A stretch of DNA of 64,000 nt from Comamonadaceae bacterium (GTDB lineage: Bacteria; Pseudomonadota; Gammaproteobacteria; Burkholderiales; Burkholderiaceae_C). Below are positions 32,092-42,700 of the stretch, one piece after another. Numbering within the stretch: the first letter of the stretch is position 1; every line of letters begins with the position of its first letter. The stretch is taken from positions 186,001 to 250,000 of the forward strand of contig JAIXOM010000045.1 in the NCBI GenBank assembly GCA_027486755.1, read 5' to 3'. The notes beneath the pieces are model-generated. The model saw only the letters and a list, made by a program, of their open reading frames with translations. It ran no database searches and had not been told where the DNA came from. The position numbers were made by a program, and so were the translations under genes.

Positions 32092-33899
32092 CAGCGCCTC
32101 CACCATGTGAACAGAGCCCAGGCTTCCCCGGTAACGTAGGGTGGCATCTGCGCGGGCCGGGCCAGCCTTTGTTGATTGAAGGCCATGCGGTGCGTAGGCG
32201 CTGACCACTGGGGGATCAGGATGTGGCTGTGCGCAATCACCCGCTCAAGAGCGCGGCAGGCAGGCAGAAAATCCGACTTGGTCTTGGCTGCGACCATGCG
32301 TGCGATCAGTGCATCGACCGCCGGGCTGCTGATGCCGGTCAGGTTGCCCGAGTCCTCGGTCTGCGCCGCCTTGCTGCCAAACAGATCGGCGTATTCCTGC
32401 CCCGGGCTGTGGGTGCCGCCGTAGGCGATGGTGGTGATATCGAACTCAAAGCGCTGCAGTCGCTGCTGATAGAGCGCGTAGTCGACCGGGCGGTAATTCA
32501 TGCGTATGCCCAGCTTTTCCAGGTTGCGCGACCAGGGCGTGACCACCCGGGCGCCGCCCTCGTTGCTGTCAAGGTACTCAATCACAAAAGCCTGCCCCTG
32601 GGCGTTGCGCAGCACCCCGTCCTGTATGGTCCAGCCCGCTGAGGCCAGCAGGTCGCGGGCGCGCCTGAGGTTGCCGCGCAAACTGCTGCCCTCGTCGGTG
32701 CGCGGTGGCTGGGCCATGGGGCCGAAGGCCGCAGCGGGAACCTGCTCCTTCCAGGGCTCGAGCAGCGCCAGCTCAGGCTCGCTCGGCACTCCGGAGGCCT
32801 GGCAATCGGTGTTGCCAAACAGGCCCACCACCCGCTGGTAAGCGCCGTAGAACAGCTGGCGGTTCATCCACTCGTAGTCCATGGCCAGGCCCAGCGCTTC
32901 ACGCACCCGCACGTCCTTGTACTTGTCTCGCCGGATATTGATCACATAGCTCTGAAAGCCTGAAGGCAGCTTGTGCTTGAACTCGCCCTTGAAGAGCTCG
33001 CCGCTGTCAAAGCGCTTGCCCTTGACGCGGCGTGCCCAGTCGCCTGCCGAGAAAAACCGCATCAGATCGAATTCGCCGGCCTTGAGTGCCTCCAGCCTGG
33101 CGGTGTTGTCCTTGTAAATCTTGACGGTGATGCGGTCGAAATTGGCCATGCCACGGCGCACGCCCAGATCGCGCGCCCAATAGCCGGGATCGCGCACATA
33201 GGTGATGTCTTTGCCAAAGCGCACCGGCCCGATCTTGTAAGGGCCACTGCCTATGGGAATGTCCATCACCACCTGGTCAAAGCGCTTGGCTTTGCCGCCC
33301 TCCATGCCCCAGGCGCGGCTAAACACCGGCAGGCCTCCAACAGTCAGGGGCAATTCCCGGTTGGGTTTGCGAAAGCGGTAACGCACCGTCAGGTCGTCCA
33401 CCACGTCAATGCCAGCCACGTCTTCGAGCATGGTCTTGTAGGCCGGCGAGGTGTAGGGCCCCATCAGGGTGTCGTAGCTGTGTTTGACATCGGCCGCCAG
33501 CACCGGGCTGCCGTCATGAAAACGGGCCTGAGGGCGCAGCTTGAAGGTCGCGCTCAGTCCGTCCGCAGCCACGCTGACATCTTCGGCCAGCAAGCCGTAG
33601 CCCGAGCCCGTCTCATCGAGAGAGCCGACCAGCAGGCTGTCAAACATCACATCGCTCAGGTAGGACGGCGCACTGCCCTTGATGGTGAAGGGGTTGTACT
33701 TATCGAAGGTCGAGGCCCGTGAGTTGCTAACCAGGCGCAAGTCGCCCCCGCGCGGCGCCAGCGGATTGACGTAGTCAAAATGCGCGAAGCCGGCCGGGTA
33801 TTTCAGGTCGCCCCAAAGTGCATAGCCATGCGCCGCCCACGCGGGCAAAACGGCCAGCGCGGCCGCCAGTGCAAGCAAGACTCGGTCAAAAAACCTCAT
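32091..33899 (-). CDS. yejA: Extracellular solute-binding protein, peptide type (YejA-like)
   Basis: 602 residues from the ATG at 33899 (MRFFDRVLLALAAALAVLPAWA), a good Sec signal peptide. Family 5 binding protein: HGYALWGDLKYPAGFAHFDYVNP and PRGGDLRLVSNSRASTFDKYNPF are YejA-like, followed by LRPQARFHDGSPVLAADVKHSYDTL and the late PGQEYADLFGS. Delivers peptides to YejBE. Divergent from fabI with a 74-bp spacer that should hold both promoters. Confidence 0.93.
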   Translation of the reverse strand: MRFFDRVLLALAAALAVLPAWAAHGYALWGDLKYPAGFAHFDYVNPLAPRGGDLRLVSNSRASTFDKYNPFTIKGSAPSYLSDVMFDSLLVGSLDETGSGYGLLAEDVSVAADGLSATFKLRPQARFHDGSPVLAADVKHSYDTLMGPYTSPAYKTMLEDVAGIDVVDDLTVRYRFRKPNRELPLTVGGLPVFSRAWGMEGGKAKRFDQVVMDIPIGSGPYKIGPVRFGKDITYVRDPGYWARDLGVRRGMANFDRITVKIYKDNTARLEALKAGEFDLMRFFSAGDWARRVKGKRFDSGELFKGEFKHKLPSGFQSYVINIRRDKYKDVRVREALGLAMDYEWMNRQLFYGAYQRVVGLFGNTDCQASGVPSEPELALLEPWKEQVPAAAFGPMAQPPRTDEGSSLRGNLRRARDLLASAGWTIQDGVLRNAQGQAFVIEYLDSNEGGARVVTPWSRNLEKLGIRMNYRPVDYALYQQRLQRFEFDITTIAYGGTHSPGQEYADLFGSKAAQTEDSGNLTGISSPAVDALIARMVAAKTKSDFLPACRALERVIAHSHILIPQWSAPTHRMAFNQQRLARPAQMPPYVTGEAWALFTWWRR

Positions 33900-33973
33900 G
33901 CGACAATTCTGCCGCAATAAGACCGGTAGGCGCTGCACAGGGGAATGCGCTCTGCCCTCTCAAGGAATAAAAA

Positions 33974-34768
33974 ATGGGATTTCTGCAAGGCAAAAAGCTC
34001 TTGATCACCGGCGTGTTGTCCAACCGCTCCATCGCCTATGGCATCGCCCGGGCCTGCCATGCCCAGGGGGCCGAGCTGGCCTTCAGTTATGTGGGCGAGC
34101 GCTTTAAGGACCGCATTACCGAATTTGCGGCCGACTTTGGCTCCAAACTGGTGTTCGACTGCGACGTCGGCAGCGATGAGCAGATTGCCCAGCTCTTTAA
34201 GGACCTGGCTGAGCACTGGCCGCAATTTGACGGTTTTGTGCATGCCATCGGCTTTGCGCCGCGAGAGGCGATTGCCGGCGATTTTCTCGATGGCCTCTCG
34301 CGTGAAGCCTTCCGCATCGCGCACGACATCTCCGCCTACAGCTTTCCAGCCATGGCCAAGGCAGCCGCCCCCCTGCTGCGCGACAAGTCCGCCCTGCTCA
34401 CCCTGAGCTATTTGGGCGCCATCCGCACCGTCCCCAACTACAACACCATGGGACTGGCCAAGGCCAGCCTGGAGGCCTCGGTACGCTATCTGGCCGAGTC
34501 TCTGGGCCCCAAGGGGGTGCGGGTCAACGGCATCAGTGCCGGCCCGATCAAAACCCTGGCGGCCAGCGGCATCAAGGGCTTCGGCAAGATCCTGAGTGTG
34601 GTGGCCGAGACCTCACCGATTCGCCGCAATGTGACCATCGACGATGTGGGCAACGTTGCAGCCTTTTTGCTCAGCGACCTGGCTGGCGGCGTCAGCGCAG
34701 AAATCACCTACGTGGACGGCGGCTTCAGTCAGGTGGTTGGCGGTATTGCTGAACCGGCCGCTGAATAA
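33974..34768 (+). CDS. fabI: Enoyl-[acyl-carrier-protein] reductase (NADH) FabI
   Basis: 264 residues; last step of the fatty-acid elongation cycle. N-terminal cofactor site [20 protein letters not shown], and the FabI form of the SDR active site, a Tyr followed by the YNTMGLAK (Y-x6-K) motif near residues 156-163. [19 protein letters not shown] forms the substrate loop and triclosan-contact region. Full length, with AAGGAATAAAA before the ATG. Single gene, followed by a REP cluster. Confidence 0.97.
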   Translation: MGFLQGKKLLITGVLSNRSIAYGIARACHAQGAELAFSYVGERFKDRITEFAADFGSKLVFDCDVGSDEQIAQLFKDLAEHWPQFDGFVHAIGFAPREAIAGDFLDGLSREAFRIAHDISAYSFPAMAKAAAPLLRDKSALLTLSYLGAIRTVPNYNTMGLAKASLEASVRYLAESLGPKGVRVNGISAGPIKTLAASGIKGFGKILSVVAETSPIRRNVTIDDVGNVAAFLLSDLAGGVSAEITYVDGGFSQVVGGIAEPAAE

Positions 34769-34773
34769 GGCCC

Positions 34774-34897
34774 GATCGCGCCGAGGGCGGCGCTCCCACA
34801 GAGCCTTAACAATGTTCGTGTGGGTGTGGGAGCTGCGCCCTCGCAGCGATGCAGCGGCTGTGCAAACGCCGACATCGCGCCGGGGCGGTGCTCCCAC
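34774..34897. repeat. REP (repetitive extragenic palindrome) cluster, three units
   Basis: Three related units of about 26 bp: 34774-34800 (GCGCCGAGGGCGGCGCTCCC core), an inverted copy at 34825-34850 (TGTGGGAGCTGCGCCCTCGC core), and a direct third copy at 34873-34897. Units 1 and 2 pair as a long imperfect hairpin. The TGTGGGAGC edge and GCGAT end closely resemble the Pseudomonas-type REPs moved by TnpA-REP (RAYT) enzymes. Fills the gap between convergent fabI and the decarboxylase gene and may also end transcription. Confidence 0.8.
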
Positions 34898-34915
34898 TTA
34901 CAAAAGGCTAAAGCA

Positions 34916-37201
34916 TCAGAGCTTGACGCAGTCGGCGCAGTAGCGCACCTTGCCCGAGGCATCAGCCTCTTCCACCAGGCCGTGTATATCGGTCTCAAAG
35001 CCCGGGCACTGGGCATTGAATTCGCGAGCAAACTTCAGGTAGTCGACGATCTTGCGGTTGAACACCTCGCCGGGCACCAAGAGCGGAATGCCGGGTGGAT
35101 AAGGGGTCACCAGGCCGACGGTAATGCGGCCCTCCAGATCATCGATTTCCACCCGCTCGGTCTTGCGGTGAGCAATGTGGGCATAGGCATCGCTGGGCGT
35201 CATCGCCGGTGCCAGATCGCTCAGGTAGACCTCGGTGGTCAGGCGGGCGATGTCGTACTTGGCGTAGAGCTCGTGGATGTGCTGGCACAGGTCGCGCAGG
35301 CCCATTCGCTCGTAGCGCGGGTACTTCTGGCAGAACTCGGGCAAGATACGCCACATCGGCTGGTTCTTGGCGTAGTCGTCCTTGAACTGCTGCAGCGCGG
35401 TCAGCAAGGTATTCCAGCGGCCCTTGGTGATGCCGATGGTGAACATGATGAAAAAGCTATAGAGCCCGGTTTTTTCAACAATCACACCGTGCTCGGCCAG
35501 GAACTTAGTCACGATGCTGGCCGGGATGCCGGTGGGAGCAAACTTGCCGTTCAGGTCCAGGCCGGGCGTGACGATGGTCGACTTGATCGGGTCGAGCATA
35601 TTGAAGCCCGAGGCAATCTTGCCAAAACCATGCCAATTGGCTGCCCCGCTGCGGGAGCTGTTGCGGGTTGACTCGCCCTTGAGAATCCAGTCGTCAGCCC
35701 GGCCTATGCCCTCCTCGGCCAGCGCATCCGCCCCCCAAACCTTGAACCACCAGTCTTCGCCATATTCGGCGTCGACCTTGCGCATGGCGCGGCGAAAGTC
35801 CAACGCTTCGGCAATGCTCTCTTCCACCAGTGCGGTGCCGCCGGGCGGCTCCATCATGGCGGCGGCCACATCGCAGCTGGCAATGATGCTGTACTGCGGC
35901 GAGGTCGATGTGTGCATCAGGTAGGCTTCGTTGAACAGATGCCGGTCGAGCTTGACATGCTGCGAGTCCTGCACCAGTACATGGCTGGCCTGGCTGATGC
36001 CTGCCAGCAGCTTGTGAATGGACTGCGTCGCATAGACCACCGACTCCTTAGGCCGGATACGGCTTTTACCCATGGCGTGGTAGGAGCCATAGAAAGGGTG
36101 AAAGGCGGCATGGGGCAGCCAAGCCTCATCAAAGTGCAGATTGGCGATGTAGCCGTCAAGCATGCCCTTGATGGTCTCGGTGTTGTAGAGCACGCCGTCG
36201 TAGGTTGACTGCGTCAGGGTCAGCACCCGCGGCTTGACGCTGGCGGCATCGACGCCCTTGAGCAGCGGGTTGGCCGCGATCTTGGCCTTGATGGCCGCAG
36301 GCTCGAACTCGGCCTGTGGAATCGGCCCGATGATGCCGAAATGGTTGCGGGTGGGCTTGAGAAAGACCGGGATTGCACCGGTCATGATGATCGAGTGCAA
36401 CACCGACTTGTGGCAATTGCGGTCGACCACCACCACATCGCCCGGCGCCACCGTGTGATGCCAGACCATCTTGTTCGAGGTGCTGGTGCCGTTGGTGACA
36501 AAAAAGCAGTGATCGGCATTGAAGATGCGCGCGGCATTGCGCTCGCTCGCACCAATGGCGCCATCGTGATCGAGCAACTGCCCCAGCTCCTCCACCGCAT
36601 TACAGACGTCTGCGCGCAGCATGTTTTCACCGAAGAACTGGTGGAACATCTGTCCTACCGGGCTCTTGAGGAAGGCCACGCCGCCCGAGTGCCCCGGGCA
36701 GTGCCAAGAGTAAGAGCCGTCTTCGGCATAGTCGAGCAGTGCCTTGAAAAACGGCGGCTGCAGGCCTTCCAGGTAGCTCTTGGCTTCGCGAATGATGTGC
36801 CGGGCCACAAATTCGGGGGTGTCCTCGAACATATGGATGAAACCGTGCAACTCGCGCAAGATGTCGTTGGGAATGTGCCGCGAGGTCTTGGTTTCGCCAT
36901 AGACGTAAATCGGCACATCCAGGTTCTTGCGGCGCACCTCTTCAATGAAGCTGCGCAGGCTGAGCACCGCCGGATCCAGGTCCGGCCCCGGGGTGAATTC
37001 CTCGTCGTCGATCGACAAAATAAAGGCGCTGGCGCGGCTTTGCTGCTGGGCAAACTGCGACAGGTCGCCATAGCTGGTGACGCCCAGAATCTCGAAGCCC
37101 TCCGACTCTATGGCCTGAGCCAGCGCACGGATGCCCAGACCCGAGGTGTTCTCGGAGCGAAAGTCTTCATCAATGATGACGATGGGAAAACGAAATTTCA
37201 T
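34916..37201 (-). CDS. Orn/Lys/Arg decarboxylase, inducible (AdiA/LdcI) type
   Basis: 761 residues from the ATG at 37201 (MKFRFPIVIIDEDFRSENTSGLG). N-terminal response-regulator-like wing domain, then the PLP fold type I core: CPGHSGGVAFLKSPVGQ, TNGTSTSNKMVWH, the cofactor Lys in YATQSIHKLLAG (near residue 395) and HTSTSPQYSIIASCDVAA. C-terminal domain with FPTYPPGIP-like VTPYPPGIPLLVPGE. PLP-dependent decarboxylation of Arg, Lys or Orn; which one is not decidable by eye, although arginine is common for this form in Burkholderiales. Upstream in-frame extension lacks similarity and is left out. Confidence 0.9.
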   Translation of the reverse strand: MKFRFPIVIIDEDFRSENTSGLGIRALAQAIESEGFEILGVTSYGDLSQFAQQQSRASAFILSIDDEEFTPGPDLDPAVLSLRSFIEEVRRKNLDVPIYVYGETKTSRHIPNDILRELHGFIHMFEDTPEFVARHIIREAKSYLEGLQPPFFKALLDYAEDGSYSWHCPGHSGGVAFLKSPVGQMFHQFFGENMLRADVCNAVEELGQLLDHDGAIGASERNAARIFNADHCFFVTNGTSTSNKMVWHHTVAPGDVVVVDRNCHKSVLHSIIMTGAIPVFLKPTRNHFGIIGPIPQAEFEPAAIKAKIAANPLLKGVDAASVKPRVLTLTQSTYDGVLYNTETIKGMLDGYIANLHFDEAWLPHAAFHPFYGSYHAMGKSRIRPKESVVYATQSIHKLLAGISQASHVLVQDSQHVKLDRHLFNEAYLMHTSTSPQYSIIASCDVAAAMMEPPGGTALVEESIAEALDFRRAMRKVDAEYGEDWWFKVWGADALAEEGIGRADDWILKGESTRNSSRSGAANWHGFGKIASGFNMLDPIKSTIVTPGLDLNGKFAPTGIPASIVTKFLAEHGVIVEKTGLYSFFIMFTIGITKGRWNTLLTALQQFKDDYAKNQPMWRILPEFCQKYPRYERMGLRDLCQHIHELYAKYDIARLTTEVYLSDLAPAMTPSDAYAHIAHRKTERVEIDDLEGRITVGLVTPYPPGIPLLVPGEVFNRKIVDYLKFAREFNAQCPGFETDIHGLVEEADASGKVRYCADCVKL

Positions 37202-37388
37202 GGCAGCAGGCAGCGGGTGGGCCCGAATTGGAAAAAAGGCGCTCAGTGTACGGAAAACCGGGGCTGATCCATGACAAAGCTGTTTCAAAGGCGCCTTTAG
37301 AGCTTGGGGCCGTCCTGCCTTGCCCACCGCCAGTGCCGAGCTTGTTGATAATGACCCTTTGCGCTGGCCGATGCAGCTTAGAAGTCCC

Positions 37389-37766
37389 ATGCACACCCTC
37401 AACGTCCTCGGTTCCGCCCTGCTCCCCTGCTCCTACGACCCGCTGACAGGCTATCTGCGCGACGGCTGCTGCCGTACTGACGAGACAGACGCCGGCTCGC
37501 ACCTGATCTGCACCCGGGTCACCGCCGAATTCCTCGAGTTTCAGCGGGCCCTGGGCAATGACCTGATCACCCCCAGGCCCGAGTGGCGCTTTGCCGGCCT
37601 CAAGCCCGGCGACCGCTGGTGCGTCTGCGCCAGCCGCTGGCGCCAGGCCCTGCTCGCAGGCCTGGCCCCGCCCGTCATTCTGGAGTGCACCCATATCAAG
37701 GCTTTGGAGTTTGTGACCCTGGCCGACCTTCAAACCCTCGCGTACAGCCCGCCCGAACGCCCCTGA
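37389..37766 (+). CDS. DUF2237 family protein
   Basis: 125 residues from the ATG at 37389 (MHTLNVLGSALLPCSYDPLTGYLRDGCC). The conserved blocks are NVLG-x-L-x-PCS-x-DPLTG, GSHLICTRVTAEFL, GNDLITP, and GLKPGDRWCVCASRW, with several invariant Cys (PCS, GCC, CVC). Function unknown; the cysteines suggest metal or thiol chemistry. The start lies within the region upstream of the divergent decarboxylase gene. It directly precedes the tRNA-Ser gene. Confidence 0.9.
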   Translation: MHTLNVLGSALLPCSYDPLTGYLRDGCCRTDETDAGSHLICTRVTAEFLEFQRALGNDLITPRPEWRFAGLKPGDRWCVCASRWRQALLAGLAPPVILECTHIKALEFVTLADLQTLAYSPPERP

Positions 37767-37845
37767 AGCAGATCCCGCAGGCCGAGACCGCCTTGGGCCG
37801 GGTGATAGAAGCAAAGCTTGGACTGCTACAATTGGCGGCTTTCGC

Positions 37846-37990
<145 letters not shown>

Positions 37991-38048
37991 ACATACCAAA
38001 CGACGACGTACTTGGATTGCCCAAGACGCCGACCCAGTACCGCCCCAG

Positions 38049-38765
38049 TGCGTATTCCGGCGAACGTGACCGACGATTCCGGTCGATCGTGACCGGTCGT
38101 GCTGCGTGAGGTGTTGCGCGCTCAAATTTTAGTTTGGTCGGTCACGATGGGTCTGGATTCTTCTCATGTTTAGCGGTTTTTGGTCTTTGACGTAGGGACT
38201 CGCCGGTCAGAGTAAATCGGTGATGGCGTTGCATCAGGCGATCGAGCATCGCGTCGGCGATGGTTGCGTCACCGACCCAGGCATGCCAGTGCTCGATGGG
38301 CAACTGGCTGGTGATGATGGTGGCTTTTGTCGCGGCGCGGTCGTCGATGATTTCCAGCAAGTCAGCGCGCGTCTGTGCATCCATCGCGGCCATGCCCCAG
38401 TCGTCGAGCAGCAAGACATCCGTTCTGGCCACCACGCCCTTGGAGATGTTCAGACAGGTCGCAATGCGTTCGTGCGAAAGCCCTGCCTGGAGTTTGAGAC
38501 GTAGGACGTCTTTGATCTTGCGCATATTGATCCTTGCTGCGGGCATACCGTCTCCAGGCCAAAGCCGGGAAGGCTACCCACATCGGGTGGATGAATTTGC
38601 GCAACACCGTCACGGTGGCATACGGCACCGTTCCGGCATAGTGACCGGCCAGTCCGGTCGACACCAAAATCGGTCACGTTCAGACCGGAATCCCCGGTCA
38701 CGTTCGGCCGGAATCGTCGGTCACGATAGACCGGAATGACCGGTCACGTTGGTCCGGAATACCCA
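38049..38765. mobile_element. Internally deleted IS21-family element with multiple terminal repeats
   Basis: The left end (TGCGTATTCCGG) and right end (CCGGAATACCCA) are nearly inverted, and both carry IS21-type multiple terminal repeats. On the right CGGTCACG-n6-CCGGAAT occurs four times at about 23-bp spacing (38671, 38695, 38718, 38741). On the left two inverted copies start at 38054 and 38076. A full IS21 is about 2-2.5 kb; here 0.7 kb is left, with the start of istA fused to the end of istB. Confidence 0.8.
38142..38525 (-). pseudogene. istA-istB fusion remnant of an IS21 element
   Basis: From the ATG at 38525 the frame begins like an IS21 transposase, MRKIKDVLRLKLQAGLSHE-RIATCLNISKG, its N-terminal HTH, and then jumps to IstB: DVLLLDDWGMAAMDAQTRADLLEIIDDR (Walker B part), SQLPIEHWHAWVGDATIADAMLDRL and a basic tail. 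An in-frame deletion joined the two genes. The transposase catalytic core and the IstB Walker A are gone, so it is inactive. Confidence 0.85.
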
Positions 38766-39416
38766 CCCAGCGCGTGGTTTGGTGATGCCGAGTCCGGCTT
38801 CAGCTTTGAAATCGCAGCGCCAGCCCCTGTGCTGCTTTCCCACCAAACCTCGACCCCACCGTACCCCCACCCCCCAAATCCAGCAGATGGGACCCACGCG
38901 AACCCCTTATCCCTTGATCTGCTCAAACGATTTGCAATCTTTCAGATTTAGGCCTGTGGAAAGTTATTGAATCCCCGATCCCCGCCAGACCAAGACCTTA
39001 GAAACTATCCAATCGGCTTTGAAGGGGCCCGCGGCCCCGAGTACTATGGGTTTGGCGTTACAGACCGCTTACTGTTCCATCCGGGCTGATGCGCTGTAAG
39101 GGCGTCTGGGGCTGGCGCTGTCTCCGCACCCCTTTGCTTCTCGAGAGCCGGCTCAGGGGAGCCTTAGCGATCCTATGATTCAGCAAACACGTCACTGTTC
39201 GGCCCAGGTGATCAAACAATCGCTTTGTAGAGTTACGGCAGTTGTATTCGGGCTGCTATCCCGGCCCAAAAGTCTGAGGGGAGGAAGGACTTGAGTTTTC
39301 GAGAAACTCGCTGGGACTCTAAGAATTGCTCAGGGTGCGCTATCCTGTTTTGTGTGCGGGGTGAGGCACGCCAAGCATAGCCACTGTCGGAGCATTTTTC
39401 TATGCCGTCCAGACTC
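38766..39416. other. Stretch without recognised genes
   Basis: About 650 bp between the IS21 remnant and the next small gene. A few short frames exist on both strands but none has a ribosome site or recognisable protein. I see no repeat, RNA or operator here. Confidence 0.4.
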
Positions 39417-39644
39417 CTAGAGCGAGGTAGGGATCGACTGAAGGTGTTGCTCCCTCGCCTTTGCAAACCCTACCCAGATGCCTTCAGGGCTATAGCCCCG
39501 GTTTGCCAACTCTTCGCCGGCGAGGCGGTTGAGGTCAACCTGCCGTCGTAGAACGGCCACAAGCACGCTAACTGGCACATTGTGGATGAAATCCACCTGA
39601 TCAAGTGTTAACGAACCCAGCGTGTAACCAACCCCTGCCGCCAT
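39417..39644 (-). CDS. Small island protein of unknown function
   Basis: 75 residues from the ATG at 39644 (MAAGVGYTLGSLTLDQVDFIHNVPVS); a GTG start 51 bp upstream would add a poor segment. The body VLVAVLRRQVDLNRLAGEELANRGYSPEGIWVGFAKARE is amphipathic helical and looks like a genuine conserved protein. I do not recognise the family. About 110 bp downstream of the defence operon end, same strand. Possibly an accessory of that operon or an independent island gene. Confidence 0.5.
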   Translation of the reverse strand: MAAGVGYTLGSLTLDQVDFIHNVPVSVLVAVLRRQVDLNRLAGEELANRGYSPEGIWVGFAKAREQHLQSIPTSL

Positions 39645-39758
39645 AGTGTGACCTGACTCCACCGGCCCAGGGAGCGGGACGGTGCGAGCGTCCACTGTAG
39701 CTTAGCGGCCCGCCGTACGCAAGTGGCAAAAGCGGCGGCGGGATAGATGAGTGGGGTG

Positions 39759-42700
39759 CTAGGGAAGTGACTTTACCTGGATCCGACGTGCCTTTGGCGA
39801 GGTTCGATCGCGGAAATAGCCGTCACCCTTGCCGCGTAGGGCGGTCAGTGCCTCCGGTTCCATCTGTACGTTGGGAGCGTTCCTGCGCGCTTCCCGAATG
39901 TCCATAGGCTTCATGACCAGCCATGTCGCAGAATTGGCCTTGACCTCGGAGCCGAAGTGATCAGACATCTGCGAAGCGAGGATCATCCCAAGGCCGAACT
40001 TGCGCGCTTCAGTGAAAAGCAAATTTAGAACGCGGTCGGGTGAGTCTGGGTCCCCGCCGCCGGTGCTGAGAATCTTAGCCTCGTCTATCACCACGAAGAG
40101 GCGGAAGCGCTCGTGGTCGCTCTGGGGCTGCACGGGGATGGGGCCCTTCAGGCGTAAAACGCGGAAGATCTTCCGTAGCAGCGTCTCGGCGGTGATGTAG
40201 CGGACCTCGTCGCTCAGACGGCTAAGGTCCAGGCGTATTGATCTCCCTAGGATGTCCTCTACGGATACATGCTGGCTGCGCTGAAAGATCGGGTGTTCAA
40301 ATATTTCCTGGACCGCAGAGATACAGCCTTCGATTGAAGACCGTTGACTTTTCTTGCTGTCGTCCTCAGCCCAGGAACTCAGGATCGCAACGACGTCACT
40401 GAAGGTGGGAGGGGCGAGTCGCCAAGTTGACGCGTCCGCATCGTTGAAACCACGGCTTGTATAGGCCTCCTCGATCGCATCTCGCAGGATCGATCCCTGC
40501 CTATGGCCTAGCGCAGGCACCGCGTTACGGATCATGTCGCGGATGACCTTGCGCTGATCGTATAAACCTGTCTCTTCGGCGCTGTGCGAATCGAGTTCCA
40601 TTGGGTTTAGGCCCACAGTGCTCGATGTTCCGGACGATAGCAATACCGAGTCCTGTCCAGGAAACTTCACATCGCCGTGAAAATCTAATACAAGCACAGG
40701 TGTGCCGAACTCCGAAATTCCATTTCCGAGAACCTTGAGCGTCTCCGTCTTTCCAGAACCTGAGGCGCCCAGGATCAAGAAGAACCCGTTGCTCTGCTTA
40801 CCAGGCGCCCAGGCGATGTCCGTTTTGGTATTGATCTCTTGACCCAGCGGAATCTCAAGCGCCGTGGGGCCAGGCCGCTTATCTCCGACTTCCTCGGCCT
40901 TACGATTCGGAATTGCTTCGTCAGTGGTTTCCTCACCTTCATCGGACTTGGGTGTTGGCAATGGACTAGCCCCCCCATGTGCGACCGGCCCGTAATCTTC
41001 AGACCGGCGGTTGGCGTCTCCGTCCTGCTCATTTTGAGCGCCGGGTCCTTCATGGCGGACGCGCTTTTGGAGCAAATCCAACGCCAACCTTGGTTCAAGG
41101 GCAGCCTCAGTCGTGCTGGCAGAAAACCCTGCCGGCAGCGGCCTGACTTCGTTGGCATCTTCTAACTTCGTGGGCGACAGCATCAGACCGACATCTCCCG
41201 CAGAGATAGTGTTGATCTCCAGAGGGATACCAGTTGCCGAGGTCACTACAGCCGTTGCGGTGCTTGCGACACTGGCGAGCCGGACATGAATCAGACGGCC
41301 GCTCAGTTTTACCGGGATAGAGCCACTGAATAGATCATTAAGCAGGGCGTGCCAGCGCTCAATGTACTCAGGGTTTAGGTCACGCATCAGGGCCGTGTAA
41401 AGGTGTTCACGGAGCACCTCTCTTCTCGGTTTGGCTAGCGGAGAGTCCTGGCCGCCAAATACTTCAGCCAGAGCGTGCAGTGTGGCGAGAATCTGATCGA
41501 CTGCGTGGCCTGCGGCGATTCCATTGCTAACCGTGTACGGCACGCCTTCGTCGTGGGCCTTAACCTCGATAACGTCGATCTTAAGTTCTCCCCCTTCTTC
41601 GCGAATCCCTATGAGGTCGGCTCGCTCTCCGGAGGTGGCGCCTGCTGAAAGCCAGCGACTCGCGTTTTGTGTATCCAGACTTACGGAAAGACCACTGGGT
41701 TCCATCCTTCTGTACCAGCGCATTGCGATAAGTTTGCCCAGCGCGCCCTTGACGTGCTTGCCCTTATCTCCGCCCACTAGCCCAAGGATCCCGTTGGGCT
41801 CCATAGCAACGAGATCGCGGATCAATTCTTCAAGCGTTTGTTGCTCGGCGATGAAGTGAGTCCTGCGCAACTGTCCATCTAGTTTTCGAACGAACGGAGT
41901 CAGGTCCCGCCCAAAAGTGGTAAGTTGCCTGCTACGCTCGATGCGTCGATCAATCACTTCGGATTCGGCCAGGCGCGGAATTAGGACGCGGTGAGGATCG
42001 GCAATCACTGTCCAAGTGCTAGAGGCCGCTAACAGGTCCAGCCAAGTGCGAACCTGCGCAACTTGGGGCTGATGCGTCGCCGTGCTTTGCTTTAGTTCGC
42101 GATGAACCAGTTTCGCAGCGGAGAAGTAGGTCGCAAAGACTTCCTCCTCAGCGATAGGCACGATAACGATCTGCTTCTTCAACCTGTTGTACCGGTACTC
42201 ACAACTGGGCATCCAGGGACTCATGTCATGGAGCCCTGCCCGCGCAACTAGGGTGGTGCGTACCTCAAAGGGGTCAAATACTACTGTAAGGTGGCTCGGT
42301 ACTTCATTCAATTCCTTTAATAGTTCGTCCCACCCAGTGAGTTCCGATCGGACCGACAAACTGATTAGCCCCAAATCTTGCCCGGTCTTGAGTTGGTCCT
42401 TTACCTGGTCATCAAGGTCGTCGAGTTCGCCGCTCCAACCTTTGGTATCCGCGAGGGTGTAGCGAAAGCGGAAGTGAACGCCCCAGAACGTTTCTTCGGT
42501 AGATGAGTCGTCCAAGGCAAGTTCGGAAAGCACTTCTTCGAGTAACTTGCCAGGCCTTGGAGCGTTGACAAATAGAATCTGGAGTCCCGGCCTAACAAAT
42601 GGCCGCAGTTGCGCAATCAGTGAGGATAGATACGCCACCGTTCGCAAGCCGTCGGGTTCCAGTACGCCTCGCGGTGACTCCTTGAAGAGCGGTAGGTGAT

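Noticed and set aside
38671..38760. Possible CRISPR-like array of 20-bp repeats
   Set aside because: Spacing is only 23 bp, with 3-4 bp between units, and the inverted copies at the other end fit IS21 multiple terminal repeats.
39233..39466. 77-codon minus-strand frame
   Set aside because: No ribosome site and no conserved look; overlaps the better small gene at 39417.
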